Below, piece by piece: positions 1-8,228 of a DNA stretch of 34,623 nucleotides. Source of the stretch: an uncultured Lachnospiraceae bacterium (GTDB lineage Bacteria > Bacillota > Clostridia > Lachnospirales > Lachnospiraceae); assembly GCA_902760755.1 (NCBI GenBank), contig CACWHK010000023.1, positions 1 through 34,623 on the forward strand. Direction: 5' to 3'. The position numbers were made by a program, and so were the translations under genes. Numbering within the stretch: position 1 is the stretch's first letter; each line of letters starts with the position of its first letter. The notes under the pieces are model-generated. The model saw only the letters and a program-made list of their open reading frames with translations, was not told the origin of the DNA and did no database searches.

Positions 1-537
1 AAGACCGGCTTTGTCTTTCAGGATCATCGGCTGCTGCCATGGCTTACCGTGGAGCAGAATATCAAGCTGGCGTTGGAGCCAGGACAGAAGGATGCTGACG
101 CCATCGTGGAGAAATATCTGAAGCTGGTGGGGCTGTCGGAGTTCATTCACTCTTATCCGTCTCAGCTGTCCGGCGGTATGGCCCAGCGTGTGGCTATCGC
201 CAGGGCCCTGGCGAACCAGCCGGATATCCTCCTTCTGGATGAACCCTTTGGTGCGCTGGATGCCATCACCAGAATCTCCATGCAGCAGGAGCTGCAGAAG
301 ATCTGGAAGGAAGAGAAGATCACCATGATCCTCATTACCCATGATATCGCAGAGGCGGTGTTCCTGGGAGAACGGGTGGTGGTCATGTCCAGCAGACCGG
401 GAAGGGTTAAGGATATCGTGGACGTGGATCCGATCTGTCATTATCAGAGAACAGGAAGTGAATTCTCCAGAACCAGAGACCGGATCTATCAGGAATTCTT
501 CCGGGATGAAGAGATGCCCTTTGCATACAATATCTGA
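1..537 (+). CDS. SsuB/TauB-type ABC transporter ATP-binding protein (5' end off window)
   Basis: The reading frame is open from base 1, so the N-terminus, including Walker A, lies outside the window. Seen: a Q-loop (VFQDHRLLPWL), the ABC signature LSGGMAQRVAIARAL, Walker B (ILLLDEPFGALD) and the H-loop (ILITHDIAEAVFL). The Q-loop context and the C-terminal 'VVVMSSRPGRV' stretch are typical of the nitrate/sulfonate/taurine (NitT/TauT) importer ATPases. It would energise uptake of a small anion at the membrane. A permease and a binding protein are expected upstream but are not visible. The next gene is an isethionate sulfite-lyase-like enzyme 93 bp downstream, so a sulfonate such as isethionate is the natural inferred substrate. 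Nitrate or another sulfonate cannot be excluded from the ATPase alone. Confidence 0.9.
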   Translation, partial: KTGFVFQDHRLLPWLTVEQNIKLALEPGQKDADAIVEKYLKLVGLSEFIHSYPSQLSGGMAQRVAIARALANQPDILLLDEPFGALDAITRISMQQELQKIWKEEKITMILITHDIAEAVFLGERVVVMSSRPGRVKDIVDVDPICHYQRTGSEFSRTRDRIYQEFFRDEEMPFAYNI

Positions 538-553
538 GGCTGGTTTCTGAGGA

Positions 554-577
554 AAGCCCTCCGAAGGCATCGGGCTT
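554..577 (+). terminator. Weak hairpin between the ABC ATPase and islA
   Basis: AAGCCC (554-559) pairs with GGGCTT (572-577) around a 12-nt loop in the 93-bp gap. No T-tract follows, so this is at best a processing or attenuation hairpin. The gap otherwise shows only the islA ribosome binding site, AAAGAGGG at 617-624. Confidence 0.25.
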
Positions 578-630
578 AAGCGTGCAGGAAGTATAGATCA
601 GTGATTTTGAAAGAATAAAGAGGGTATATC

Positions 631-3099
631 ATGAGCGAATCTGTATATTCTCCCCAGGAGGAGAGAGTCATTAACAAAAAAGAACCCGTAAACCTGAACC
701 GGGCGACACATCTCATCGGTAAGGTAAGGGGAGTAAGACCGGAAATTGATATAGAGCGTGGTCTGCTTTTCACAAGATCTTTTCGGGAAACCGAAGGAGA
801 GCCCCTGATCGTACGATGGGCGAAAGCCCTCCGGCTGTATGCGGAGGAGTCCTCCATCTACATCGAAGAGGGACAGTTGATCGCAGGCAGAGGCGGACGT
901 GCAGGCAGATACGGAATCCTGTATCCCGAGCTGGACGGTGATACGCTGGGGATCAATATCGCAAAGCTTCCGGGGAGGGCTACCTCTCCTTTTGACATTT
1001 CTGCGGAGGCGGCAGGTAAGGTGAAGGAGGAGATCGAGCCCTATTGGAAGGGAAAAACCTACCACGAGGATCTGGCCAAATCTCTTCCGGAGGATACAAG
1101 GAAGCTCACCTATAATCCGGATGAGGAAGCCTCCTCACGGTTCATTGTCAATGAAACTTCTTCCTTCCGTTCCTCGATTCAGTGGGTTCATGATTATGAG
1201 ATCGTGCTGCAGAAAGGCTTTCTTTGGATCAAAAAGGATTCCGAGGAAAGACTTGCTCTGCTGGACGAGGACAGTGCATATGACATGATGGAGAAGAAGC
1301 CTTATCTGGAGGCGCTGATCATCGTGTCGGACGCTATCATTCACTGGGCAAACCGATATGCGGAAGAGGCAGAGAGACAGGCAGAGGTAGCAGAGGATCC
1401 GGAACGAAGAAAGGAACTCCTTGCCATCGCAGCGAACTGCAGGAAGGTACCGGCATATCCGGCGGAAAGCTTCTACGAAGCCCTGCAGTCCCAGTGGTTT
1501 ACCCAGATGTTTTCACGGATCGAGCAGAAGACCGGGACCATCATTTCCAACGGACGGATGGATCAGTATCTCTATCCGTATTACAAGGCAGATCTGGAGA
1601 AGGGAGCCATCACTCCGTTCAAAGCGCAGGAGCTTCTGGAATGTGTCTGGGTGGAAATGGCAGCCTTCGTGGATCTCTACCTTTCGGAAACCGGGGGCGC
1701 CTTCAACGAGGGTTACGCCCACTGGGAGGCGGTGACTGTGGGCGGTCAGACGCCGGAGGGACTGGACGCAGCAAATGATCTGACCTATATCATTTTAAAA
1801 TCAAAGAGAGATTTCCCTCTGAATTATCCCGACCTTGCGGCACGGATCCATACCGGGTCTTCGAAGAGGTATCTCCATGAGGTTGCGCTGACCATTAAGG
1901 ACGGATCGGGATTCCCGAAGCTCATCAATGACGAAGAAGTGATCCCGCTGCTTCTCTCCAAGGGGGCGGCTTTTGAGGAGGCGTATGATTATGCGGTTTC
2001 CGGCTGCGCAGAGTGCCGGATGCCGAACCGGGACACCTATACCAGCCCGGGAGCCTATATCAATTTCGGGGCGGCTCTCGAGATGACGCTCTATAACGGG
2101 AAGATGCTGAAATACGGAGATGAACTCCTGGGGCTTCCTACCGGAGAGCTGGAGGAGTTTGAAACCTTTGACCAGCTTCTGGAGGCGTACTTAAAGCAGC
2201 AGAAGAACTTTATCCGGCATGCATTTCGTCAGCAGTATCAGATCAATCATCTCAGGGCAAGGCATTTTGCAACTCCGCTGGGATCCGCATTGTCCAAGCC
2301 CAGCCGGGACAGCTACACCGATCTTCATCAGGAGCATGTACCCGGGGGGATCGATCTCGGATACTTTGAATTTATCGGCTTCGGAACCGTGGTGGATTCT
2401 CTGGCAGCCATAAAAAAGGTGGTCTTTGAAGAAAAGAGGATCACTCTCTCGGAATTGAAGGAAGCGCTTCTGCATGATTTTGAGGGTTACGAGGTGATCA
2501 GGGAGCTGATGAAGAATGCTCCCTCTTACGGAAATGATGATTCCTACGCGGATGAGATTGGTCTTCGTCTGGATAAGGAAGCCGGTGATTTCGCAAGAAA
2601 ATACGGAAAGGAATTCGGTGTGCATATCGATCTTCGGTATGTCCCGTTTACCTCTCATGTTCCTTTTGGAAAGGTGGTAAGCGCAACACCCAACGGAAGA
2701 CGCGCCTTTACTCCGCTTTCCGATGGAAGCAGCGCTTCCCAGGGCGCGGATGTGAACGGACCGACAGCCATCCTGCTGTCCAACTTCCGGACCAAGAACT
2801 GGAGCAACAATTACAGGGCTGCAAGACTGCTGAATATCAAGCTCAGTCCGAGGTGTGTTGAGGGAGAGGAAGGAACGGAGAAGCTGGTGGATTTCATCGA
2901 GGCTTTCCGGGATCTGAAGCTGTGGCATGTTCAGTTCAATGTCATCAATTCCGAGACCATGAAAAAAGCACAGAGAGAACCGGAACTTTATCGGGATCTG
3001 CTGGTGAGAGTTGCAGGCTACAGTGCGTATTTTACGGAGCTCTCCAAAGACCTGCAGGATGATCTGATCGCAAGAACCGAGCAGCAGGCAATCGTGTGA
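631..3099 (+). CDS. islA: Isethionate sulfite-lyase (glycyl radical enzyme)
   Basis: This is an 822-aa glycyl radical enzyme, predicted to cleave isethionate to acetaldehyde and sulfite in the cytoplasm. Seen: the radical Gly loop RVAGYSAYF (G796) near the C-terminus and the thiyl Cys loop SGCAECRMPNRD (C459, E461). From memory of the Bilophila enzyme, the functional residues are R189, Q193, W374, C468, E470, R678, F682 and G805. Here R180, Q184, W365, C459, E461, R669, F673 and G796 are the same residues at a constant offset of nine. CutC and other choline-type lyases, HypD and PFL have a different Cys-loop context (for example GCVEP). The related dihydroxypropanesulfonate sulfolyase HpsG is the main alternative. 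The start is set by AAAGAGGG six bases upstream. The activase gene follows. The enzyme should work only without oxygen. Confidence 0.88.
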   Translation: MSESVYSPQEERVINKKEPVNLNRATHLIGKVRGVRPEIDIERGLLFTRSFRETEGEPLIVRWAKALRLYAEESSIYIEEGQLIAGRGGRAGRYGILYPELDGDTLGINIAKLPGRATSPFDISAEAAGKVKEEIEPYWKGKTYHEDLAKSLPEDTRKLTYNPDEEASSRFIVNETSSFRSSIQWVHDYEIVLQKGFLWIKKDSEERLALLDEDSAYDMMEKKPYLEALIIVSDAIIHWANRYAEEAERQAEVAEDPERRKELLAIAANCRKVPAYPAESFYEALQSQWFTQMFSRIEQKTGTIISNGRMDQYLYPYYKADLEKGAITPFKAQELLECVWVEMAAFVDLYLSETGGAFNEGYAHWEAVTVGGQTPEGLDAANDLTYIILKSKRDFPLNYPDLAARIHTGSSKRYLHEVALTIKDGSGFPKLINDEEVIPLLLSKGAAFEEAYDYAVSGCAECRMPNRDTYTSPGAYINFGAALEMTLYNGKMLKYGDELLGLPTGELEEFETFDQLLEAYLKQQKNFIRHAFRQQYQINHLRARHFATPLGSALSKPSRDSYTDLHQEHVPGGIDLGYFEFIGFGTVVDSLAAIKKVVFEEKRITLSELKEALLHDFEGYEVIRELMKNAPSYGNDDSYADEIGLRLDKEAGDFARKYGKEFGVHIDLRYVPFTSHVPFGKVVSATPNGRRAFTPLSDGSSASQGADVNGPTAILLSNFRTKNWSNNYRAARLLNIKLSPRCVEGEEGTEKLVDFIEAFRDLKLWHVQFNVINSETMKKAQREPELYRDLLVRVAGYSAYFTELSKDLQDDLIARTEQQAIV

Positions 3100-3178
3100 G
3101 ATCGAATTCGTAAAATGACATGTGGAAGCTTTTTTTAGCACTAAGCAGAAAGCAGGACGTCAGGAAAAAGGGTATCAA

Positions 3179-4054
3179 ATGAAAGAAGATAAACGGCTAA
3201 TGATATTTAACATCCAGAGGTACTCTCTTCACGACGGAGCAGGGATACGGACGGTGGTTTTTCTGAAGGGTTGTCCCCTACGATGTCTCTGGTGCTGTAA
3301 TCCGGAATCCCAGTCCTTTAACCGGGAACTGATCTACCGGAAGGCGAGATGCATCGGCATGGAACACTGCGGGCTGTGCAGGAAAGCGGATCTACGGGAA
3401 GAGATCGGAACGAAAAATCATTTCCTCGGCGTCCGGACCGGGAGTGACGGAAAAGCACTTCCGGATATGGAGCGTTGTCGGGGAGCCTTTGGACTGGCAG
3501 AGATCTGTCCGGCCAAAGCCTTTGAAGTGGAAGGCAGAGAAATCTCCATAGAAGAGATAATGGATATCGTAAGACATGACGAAGTCTTCTATCGGGGAAA
3601 GGGCGGTCTTACTTTGAGCGGCGGAGAACCTCTGGCGCAGGAAGGAAGTATCGAACTCCTGAAACGGGCAAAAGAAGAATATGTTCATACGGCGGTGGAA
3701 AGCTGTGGATATGTGCCGGAGGACAGGCTCATTCGGGCCGCGGAGTATCTGGATGAGATCTTCTTTGACGTGAAATCTGTAAACAGCGAACAGCATATCC
3801 GTTATACAGGCGTTTCCAACGAACAGATCCTGTCGAATCTGAAAAGCTTAAAGAAAGCATTCCCAACAAAAAAGATTCATGTCCGGACACCGGTCATCCC
3901 GGGATTTAATGATTCGGAGGAGGAGCTATCGGCTATCGAAGCATATCTGGGATCCCTGGGGATCACGGACTGGGAGAAGCTCCCCTATCATACCTATGGA
4001 GTGGGGAAGTACGAAATGCTGGGGAGAGAGTATCTTCTCCCACGTAAGGATTGA
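3179..4054 (+). CDS. islB: Glycyl radical enzyme activase, radical SAM (IslB-type)
   Basis: This is a 291-aa radical-SAM protein that should install the glycyl radical on the upstream lyase, using SAM and reduced ferredoxin. Seen: the GRE-activase N-terminal motif around 'SLHDGAGIRT', the CxxxCxxC cluster motif (C32, C36, C39) within GCPLRCLWC, and the SAM-binding GGE motif in LTLSGGEPL (about 145-152). A Cys-rich insert follows the first motif, with C58, C64, C67, C100 and C110. This is fewer than the eight cysteines of a standard two-cluster ferredoxin insert, so it may carry only one auxiliary cluster. The frame is open upstream to 3122, but the ATG at 3179 has a purine-rich site (GGAAAAAGGG) at the right distance and begins where family homology should begin. 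Placement directly after islA supports the pairing. Confidence 0.88.
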   Translation: MKEDKRLMIFNIQRYSLHDGAGIRTVVFLKGCPLRCLWCCNPESQSFNRELIYRKARCIGMEHCGLCRKADLREEIGTKNHFLGVRTGSDGKALPDMERCRGAFGLAEICPAKAFEVEGREISIEEIMDIVRHDEVFYRGKGGLTLSGGEPLAQEGSIELLKRAKEEYVHTAVESCGYVPEDRLIRAAEYLDEIFFDVKSVNSEQHIRYTGVSNEQILSNLKSLKKAFPTKKIHVRTPVIPGFNDSEEELSAIEAYLGSLGITDWEKLPYHTYGVGKYEMLGREYLLPRKD

Positions 4055-4070
4055 TCGTTCGGCATGGATC

Positions 4071-4096
4071 AAACGCCCTGGGGCAGAGTGGCGTTT
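4071..4096 (+). terminator. Possible attenuator hairpin after islB
   Basis: AAACGCC (4071-4077) pairs with GGCGTTT (4090-4096) around a 12-nt loop, followed by CTATTATTT rather than a clean T-run. It may partly separate lyase/activase expression from the downstream sulfite-handling genes. Confidence 0.35.
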
Positions 4097-4177
4097 CTAT
4101 TATTTGGATAAAGGACACGATGCTTATTCATTTTCGGGCATGTGGCAATTTTTGGTAAATATAGGAGGAAGAATAAC

Positions 4178-4429
4178 ATGGCAGATATCGCATTTACGGT
4201 AGATGACAGAGTGGATATTACAGATGTGGTATGCCCGGTAACCTTTGTGAAAACCAAGATCGCACTGGAGGAACTGGAAGACGGGCAGATCCTTCAGGTG
4301 CATATGAATTCGGGAGAGCCGATCCTGAACGTACCGCGAAGCGTGAAGGATGAAGGACATAAGATATTAAAGATCAGTGAGAATGAAGACGGGACCTACG
4401 AGCTCTACGTTCGGAAGGTCGGAGATTGA
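4178..4429 (+). CDS. TusA/SirA-like sulfur-carrier protein
   Basis: This is an 83-aa protein of the TusA/YedF/SirA fold family. Such proteins carry sulfur as a persulfide or bind partners in sulfur transfer. Seen: C19 in 'VVCPVTFVKTK', in the place where TusA has its CPxP active-site motif. The second proline is replaced (CPVT), but the Cys-Pro and following helix are kept. The C-terminal part (VPRSVKDEGHKIL) also fits the family. The start is the ATG at 4178 behind AGGAGGAA, not the GTG further upstream. It lies between the sulfite-producing lyase and the siroheme sulfite reductase, so a role in handling sulfite or sulfide sulfur is the reasonable inference. The direct partner is not shown by the sequence. 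Confidence 0.75.
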   Translation: MADIAFTVDDRVDITDVVCPVTFVKTKIALEELEDGQILQVHMNSGEPILNVPRSVKDEGHKILKISENEDGTYELYVRKVGD

Positions 4430-4489
4430 TCGGTAGATTGTGATAAAAGCCATGACGGAGATCACCCGGAAGCTAAGAAGGAGAAAACC

Positions 4490-5353
4490 ATGGGAACAGA
4501 TTACGCAACCCTAAAAAAGGGAGGATTTATGCGGCAGAAGCAGAAGGATCATTTTTCCCTTCGCCTGTCAGTGGTAGGCGGCCAGGTGAGCGCGGAGCAG
4601 CTTGTGGCCATCACTAAGGTCGCAAATGAATTCGGCCACGGATATATTCATCTCACCTCCAGACAGGGGATCGAGATTCCGTATATTCAGCTGAAGGATA
4701 TCGATAAGGTGAAGGAAGCACTGGCGGAAGGCGGCGCAAAGCCAGGGGTCTGCGGACCGAGAGTCAGAACCATCACTGCCTGTCAGGGATCGGCAGTCTG
4801 CCCCAATGGCTGTATCGAGACCGAGGAACTGGCCCGGGAACTGAACGACCGGTATTTCGGAAAAGAGCTTCCACATAAATTCAAATTCGGTATCACCGGC
4901 TGTCAGAATAACTGTCTCAAAGCCGAAGAGAACGATCTGGGGATCAAAGGTGGGCTTAAGGTCAGCTGGAAGAAGGAGGACTGCATTAACTGCGGACTCT
5001 GCGAGAAGGTCTGCCGGGAAGGCGCCATCAAGATCGAAGACGGAGAAGTCCTGATCGATCAGGAGCTCTGCAATAACTGCGGAAGATGTGCCTTCAGCTG
5101 CCCGACAGATGCCTATGAGACATCTCCGGTCTATCTCATCAGCTTCGGCGGACTCTTCGGAAATAAGATCAACAAAGGCGAGCCCATCATCCCCTATGTG
5201 GAGGATAAGGAGACGCTGTTCCGGGTATGCGATGCAGCACTGAAATTCTTCGAAGAGAATGCAAATCCGGGAGAGCGGTTCAAGTTCACCATCGACCGGG
5301 TGGGGAAGGACAAGCTGGATGAAGTGATCTGGAAGGCGTACAACAGGGAGTAG
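4490..5353 (+). CDS. Small siroheme sulfite reductase with two [4Fe-4S] ferredoxin clusters
   Basis: This is a 287-aa cytoplasmic enzyme predicted to reduce sulfite to sulfide with six electrons. Seen: an N-terminal nitrite/sulfite reductase ferredoxin-like half-domain, then the siroheme/[4Fe-4S] ligand pattern C98-x5-C104 and C138-x3-C142. Two classical CxxCxxCxxxC ferredoxin motifs follow (C165-C175 and C194-C204). It resembles AsrC and the low-molecular-weight assimilatory-type reductases and is much shorter than DsrA/DsrB or CysI. There are no AsrA/AsrB flavin or NADH partners next to it, so electrons probably come from ferredoxin. AAGGAG at 4478-4483 supports the start at 4490. Whether it serves sulfur assimilation or electron disposal cannot be told from sequence. 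Confidence 0.85.
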   Translation: MGTDYATLKKGGFMRQKQKDHFSLRLSVVGGQVSAEQLVAITKVANEFGHGYIHLTSRQGIEIPYIQLKDIDKVKEALAEGGAKPGVCGPRVRTITACQGSAVCPNGCIETEELARELNDRYFGKELPHKFKFGITGCQNNCLKAEENDLGIKGGLKVSWKKEDCINCGLCEKVCREGAIKIEDGEVLIDQELCNNCGRCAFSCPTDAYETSPVYLISFGGLFGNKINKGEPIIPYVEDKETLFRVCDAALKFFEENANPGERFKFTIDRVGKDKLDEVIWKAYNRE

Positions 5354-5382
5354 AGAAAATTATAGATACAGAGGAATTCATA

Positions 5383-6351
5383 GTGATTAAAGGAAAAAGA
5401 AATATCCGTTTGTTTCTGATACTTTCGATGCTTTTGATCGGGGCATTGTCCCTGGCGGGATGCGGGAAGGAAGCATCCAAAGGCGTGGAAGCGGCAGAAA
5501 CCAAAACGGAAGCGATAGAAAAGAAGCGGGTCATCGCTCTCTCGAAATCCAACGCAGAGCTCTGGCTTCTGGCAGGTGGGGAACTGATCGCTACTTCAGA
5601 GGATGCACTGGTTCTTAAGGGAATCGGAGAAAATGTGGAATCTCTCGGGGATATGGACCATGTAAGTCTGGAAGCCGTAGCCGCACTTGATCCGGATTAT
5701 CTGATCCTCTTTTCCACGGACCCTTCACAAAAGGCACTGGGAGAAGCGGCAGAGGAGCTCGGAATCCCGGTACGGTTCACGAACATCGATAATTTCAGCG
5801 ATTATGAAGAGGTTATGCAGGAATTCACCAGCCTTACCGGAAGAGAGGATCTCTACCGGGAAAATGTCGCAAATGTGAAGGAAAGAATAAACGGGATCAA
5901 GGACAAGGCGGATAAGACACCGGAAGGATCCGAAGAAAGTGACCCGGAGAAAACGGCAGGAGAAGAAACCGGCATAAATGGAAAAACCTATCTTCTTCTG
6001 CATGTATCCGCGACGAAAAGCAAGGTGGAGAAGAATGATTATTTCGCCAGTGAGATCCTGAATGATCTGGGACTGGTGAATGTGGCATCGGATAACAGTA
6101 CATTTAATGAGTTATCCATGGAGGCAATCCTCAGTGCCGATCCGGATTACATTTTCGTGATCCCCAGAGGCGATGAGAAAAAGGCTCTGAAAAGTCTGGG
6201 AGAGAGCTTCACCGGGAATCCGTCCTGGGAGAATCTGTCCGCTGTAAAGAACGGACACTTCAGCATCCTTTCCAAGGATCTCTTCGGCCTAAAGCCGAAC
6301 AACCGCTGGGACGAGGCATATGAGGAAGCCTATCGGCTGCTGTATCAATGA
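5383..6351 (+). CDS. Metal-chelate ABC transporter substrate-binding lipoprotein (BtuF/FepB fold)
   Basis: This is a 322-aa lipoprotein that should capture a metal chelate outside the membrane for the permease encoded next. Seen: a basic N-terminus, a hydrophobic stretch, and a lipobox LAGC with the lipidated Cys at 27. The body has the two-lobe PF01497-type pattern (VIALSKSNAELWLLAGG; LEAVAALDPDYLILF; LSMEAILSADPDYIFVI). A charged Glu/Lys-rich linker lies at about 168-195. It begins at GTG (5383), six bases after GAGGAA. The stop overlaps the next start as ATGA. Ligand (ferric siderophore, haem, cobalamin or another tetrapyrrole) is not determined. The context of siroheme and Fe-S enzymes makes iron the first guess. 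Confidence 0.85.
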   Translation: MIKGKRNIRLFLILSMLLIGALSLAGCGKEASKGVEAAETKTEAIEKKRVIALSKSNAELWLLAGGELIATSEDALVLKGIGENVESLGDMDHVSLEAVAALDPDYLILFSTDPSQKALGEAAEELGIPVRFTNIDNFSDYEEVMQEFTSLTGREDLYRENVANVKERINGIKDKADKTPEGSEESDPEKTAGEETGINGKTYLLLHVSATKSKVEKNDYFASEILNDLGLVNVASDNSTFNELSMEAILSADPDYIFVIPRGDEKKALKSLGESFTGNPSWENLSAVKNGHFSILSKDLFGLKPNNRWDEAYEEAYRLLYQ

Positions 6352-7346
6352 AAAAAAGGAATCGTAAAATCATACTTTTTCTGATCATCCTTCTGATGGG
6401 AGCTGTCGTATGGTCGCTCCTCGCCGGCAATGAAGCCATCTCACCGAAGGACGTGCTGATGGTGCTGGCCGGAAAGATCAGTGACATGAGAAGAGTGATC
6501 GTGTTTCAGGTGAGGATCCCAAGAGTTCTTGCTGCTGCCGCAGTGGGAGCGGCCCTGTCCGTATCCGGATATCTTCTTCAAAGCAATCTGGATAATACGC
6601 TGGCCTCTCCCGGCATCTTAGGGATCAATAACGGAGCCGGACTATTTGTCCTGCTTTCGGCATGCCTTTTCCCGTATCAGTCCGAAGTGAAATGTGTTGC
6701 TGCATTTTTAGGGGCGATGACGGTAACACTGCTTATTTATCTTCTCACAGTAAAAACAGGGATGTCGAAAACCTCGGTGGTTCTATCCGGAGTGGCAGTA
6801 TCAGCATTCTGTATCTCCATCATTGACGTGATCCTTTCTCTGAAGCCGGAGGTGGCGGCGGACAAGGTGGCATTTCAGATCGGAGGCTTCGGTTCCCTGA
6901 ACAGTTCCGTGGTCTACTTTGCGGTTCCCGTGATCGTGGTGGGACTGATCGCTGCGGTGATTTTAGCTCCGTCTCTGGATCTTCTGCTTCTCGGAGACGA
7001 TGTGGCCTTCGGGCTTGGGCTGAATGTAAGACGGTTTCGGGTTCTGCATATTGTATGTGCGGCGCTGCTTTCCGGAGCAGCGGTAAGTATGAGCGGGGTA
7101 TTGGGATTTGTGGGACTCATCGTACCGAATGTGGTCCGACTGTTCCACCTGGGGAAGAGCAGAGAAGGAATCTTTTTCTGCATGACTTTGGGCTCGGCAT
7201 TTCTGCTGATCTGCGACACTCTGGGAAGGATCATCGTCTTCCCTTATGAGCTTCCATGCGGACTGTTCCTCAGTCTGCTGGGCGCCCCGTTTTTGGTGTG
7301 GATGCTGGTCAGAAGAAGAAAGCGGCTGGGAGTTCAGGAAGTGTAG
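6348..7346 (+). CDS. FecCD-family ABC transporter permease
   Basis: This is a 332-aa integral membrane protein of the FecCD/BtuC family, forming the translocation channel for the preceding binding lipoprotein. Seen: about ten hydrophobic segments, the early RIPRVLAAAAVGAALSVSG motif and the family hallmark GVLGFVGLIVPNVVRLF near residue 250. Both are typical of iron-siderophore and vitamin B12 permeases. The ATG overlaps the stop of the upstream gene (ATGA), so the two are translationally coupled. Its last codons lie inside the first copy of a tandem duplication that extends into the downstream gap. Confidence 0.92.
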   Translation: MKKRNRKIILFLIILLMGAVVWSLLAGNEAISPKDVLMVLAGKISDMRRVIVFQVRIPRVLAAAAVGAALSVSGYLLQSNLDNTLASPGILGINNGAGLFVLLSACLFPYQSEVKCVAAFLGAMTVTLLIYLLTVKTGMSKTSVVLSGVAVSAFCISIIDVILSLKPEVAADKVAFQIGGFGSLNSSVVYFAVPVIVVGLIAAVILAPSLDLLLLGDDVAFGLGLNVRRFRVLHIVCAALLSGAAVSMSGVLGFVGLIVPNVVRLFHLGKSREGIFFCMTLGSAFLLICDTLGRIIVFPYELPCGLFLSLLGAPFLVWMLVRRRKRLGVQEV

Positions 7347-7407
7347 AGAATATGAGAAGTCGGAGGATTCCGGAAGTGTACAGAATATGGACAGTCGGAA
7401 GGATTCC
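7337..7407 (+). repeat. Imperfect tandem duplication spanning the permease stop codon
   Basis: Copy 1 (7337-7371) and copy 2 (7372-7407) both run from GGAAGTGTA through GAATATG to GGATTCC, with four mismatches and one inserted base. In copy 1 GTG TAG ends the permease. Copy 2 reads GTG TAC and lies in the 95-bp gap before the ATPase gene. It is probably a local slippage duplication. Confidence 0.8.
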
Positions 7408-7441
7408 GAGAGAGTAAAAATGTGGAAACGGGGGATTCCAT

Positions 7442-8203
7442 ATGATCCGGGTTCAAAATATGAAAACAGGATATTTCGGGGAGATCACCTTTCTGGCAGA
7501 GGAGGCGTCCTTTCAGGAGGGGGCGATCTCTACCATTATCGGCAGGAACGGCAGCGGGAAGAGTACATTTCTGAAAGCGCTGGCGGGACAACGCCCGTAT
7601 GAGGGGTCCATTCTGATCGACGGACAGGAATTACGGGATCTTGATCCCTGGGAACGGGCAGGGCGGATCGCCTATCTACCGCAGAATGTCCGGACTGTGA
7701 GACTGAATGTCCGAACACTGGCAGAACATGGAAGATTCTCCTATCATGGAACATTTCGAAGGCTGTCAAAGGAAGATGAGAAATATGTGGAGGAGGCCTT
7801 GCAGCTGACAGGGATGAAGGACTATGAGGATCGGGATCTTACGTGTCTTTCCGGCGGAGAGCTGCGGAGAGCATATCTTGCCATGGTGATCGCACAGAAC
7901 AGTTCCATGATTCTTTTGGATGAGCCTACCACCTTTCTGGATATTCAGTATCAGGAGGAGTTTTACCGGATCCTGGAGAAACTGAAGGAGGCAGGGAAAG
8001 GCATCATTACAATCTGTCACGATATAGAGCAGAGCTTTGCGTACAGTGACAGTATCTTTCTTATGGAAGAGCATAGACTGATTTCCGGGGTAAAACCGGA
8101 GGAACTGGTTTGGGATGAACGCCGGCTCAGAGCGAATTTTGCAGTGGCACTGAAACCCAGTGACCGGAAGGATTCACTGTATCCCTATGTTCTGATCCGA
8201 TAG
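7442..8203 (+). CDS. FecE/FepC-type ABC transporter ATP-binding protein
   Basis: This is a 253-aa ATPase energising the FecCD-type importer. Seen: Walker A (IIGRNGSGKSTFLKAL, about 31-46), a Q-loop (YLPQNVRTVRLNV), the signature LSGGELRRAYLAMV, Walker B (MILLDEPTTFLDI) and the H-loop (IITICHDIEQSF). The LDIQYQ continuation after Walker B is typical of the iron-siderophore/B12 subgroup. The start ATG at 7442 follows a GGGGGATT site. It is separated from the permease by the 71-bp tandem duplication but clearly belongs to the same transporter. The siroheme synthase gene follows 25 bp downstream. Confidence 0.93.
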   Translation: MIRVQNMKTGYFGEITFLAEEASFQEGAISTIIGRNGSGKSTFLKALAGQRPYEGSILIDGQELRDLDPWERAGRIAYLPQNVRTVRLNVRTLAEHGRFSYHGTFRRLSKEDEKYVEEALQLTGMKDYEDRDLTCLSGGELRRAYLAMVIAQNSSMILLDEPTTFLDIQYQEEFYRILEKLKEAGKGIITICHDIEQSFAYSDSIFLMEEHRLISGVKPEELVWDERRLRANFAVALKPSDRKDSLYPYVLIR

Positions 8204-8228
8204 ACGGATCTTCCGTTGGAGGCATACC

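Noticed and set aside
631-3099. Reading the glycyl radical enzyme as pyruvate formate-lyase, choline lyase or hydroxyproline dehydratase
   Set aside because: The Cys loop is GCAEC rather than the CC of PFL or the GCVEP type, and sulfonate-binding Arg/Gln positions and neighbours fit a sulfite-lyase.
4490-5353. Dissimilatory DsrA or DsrB subunit
   Set aside because: Too short, and only one half-domain plus ferredoxin; it fits AsrC-like or small assimilatory-type reductases.
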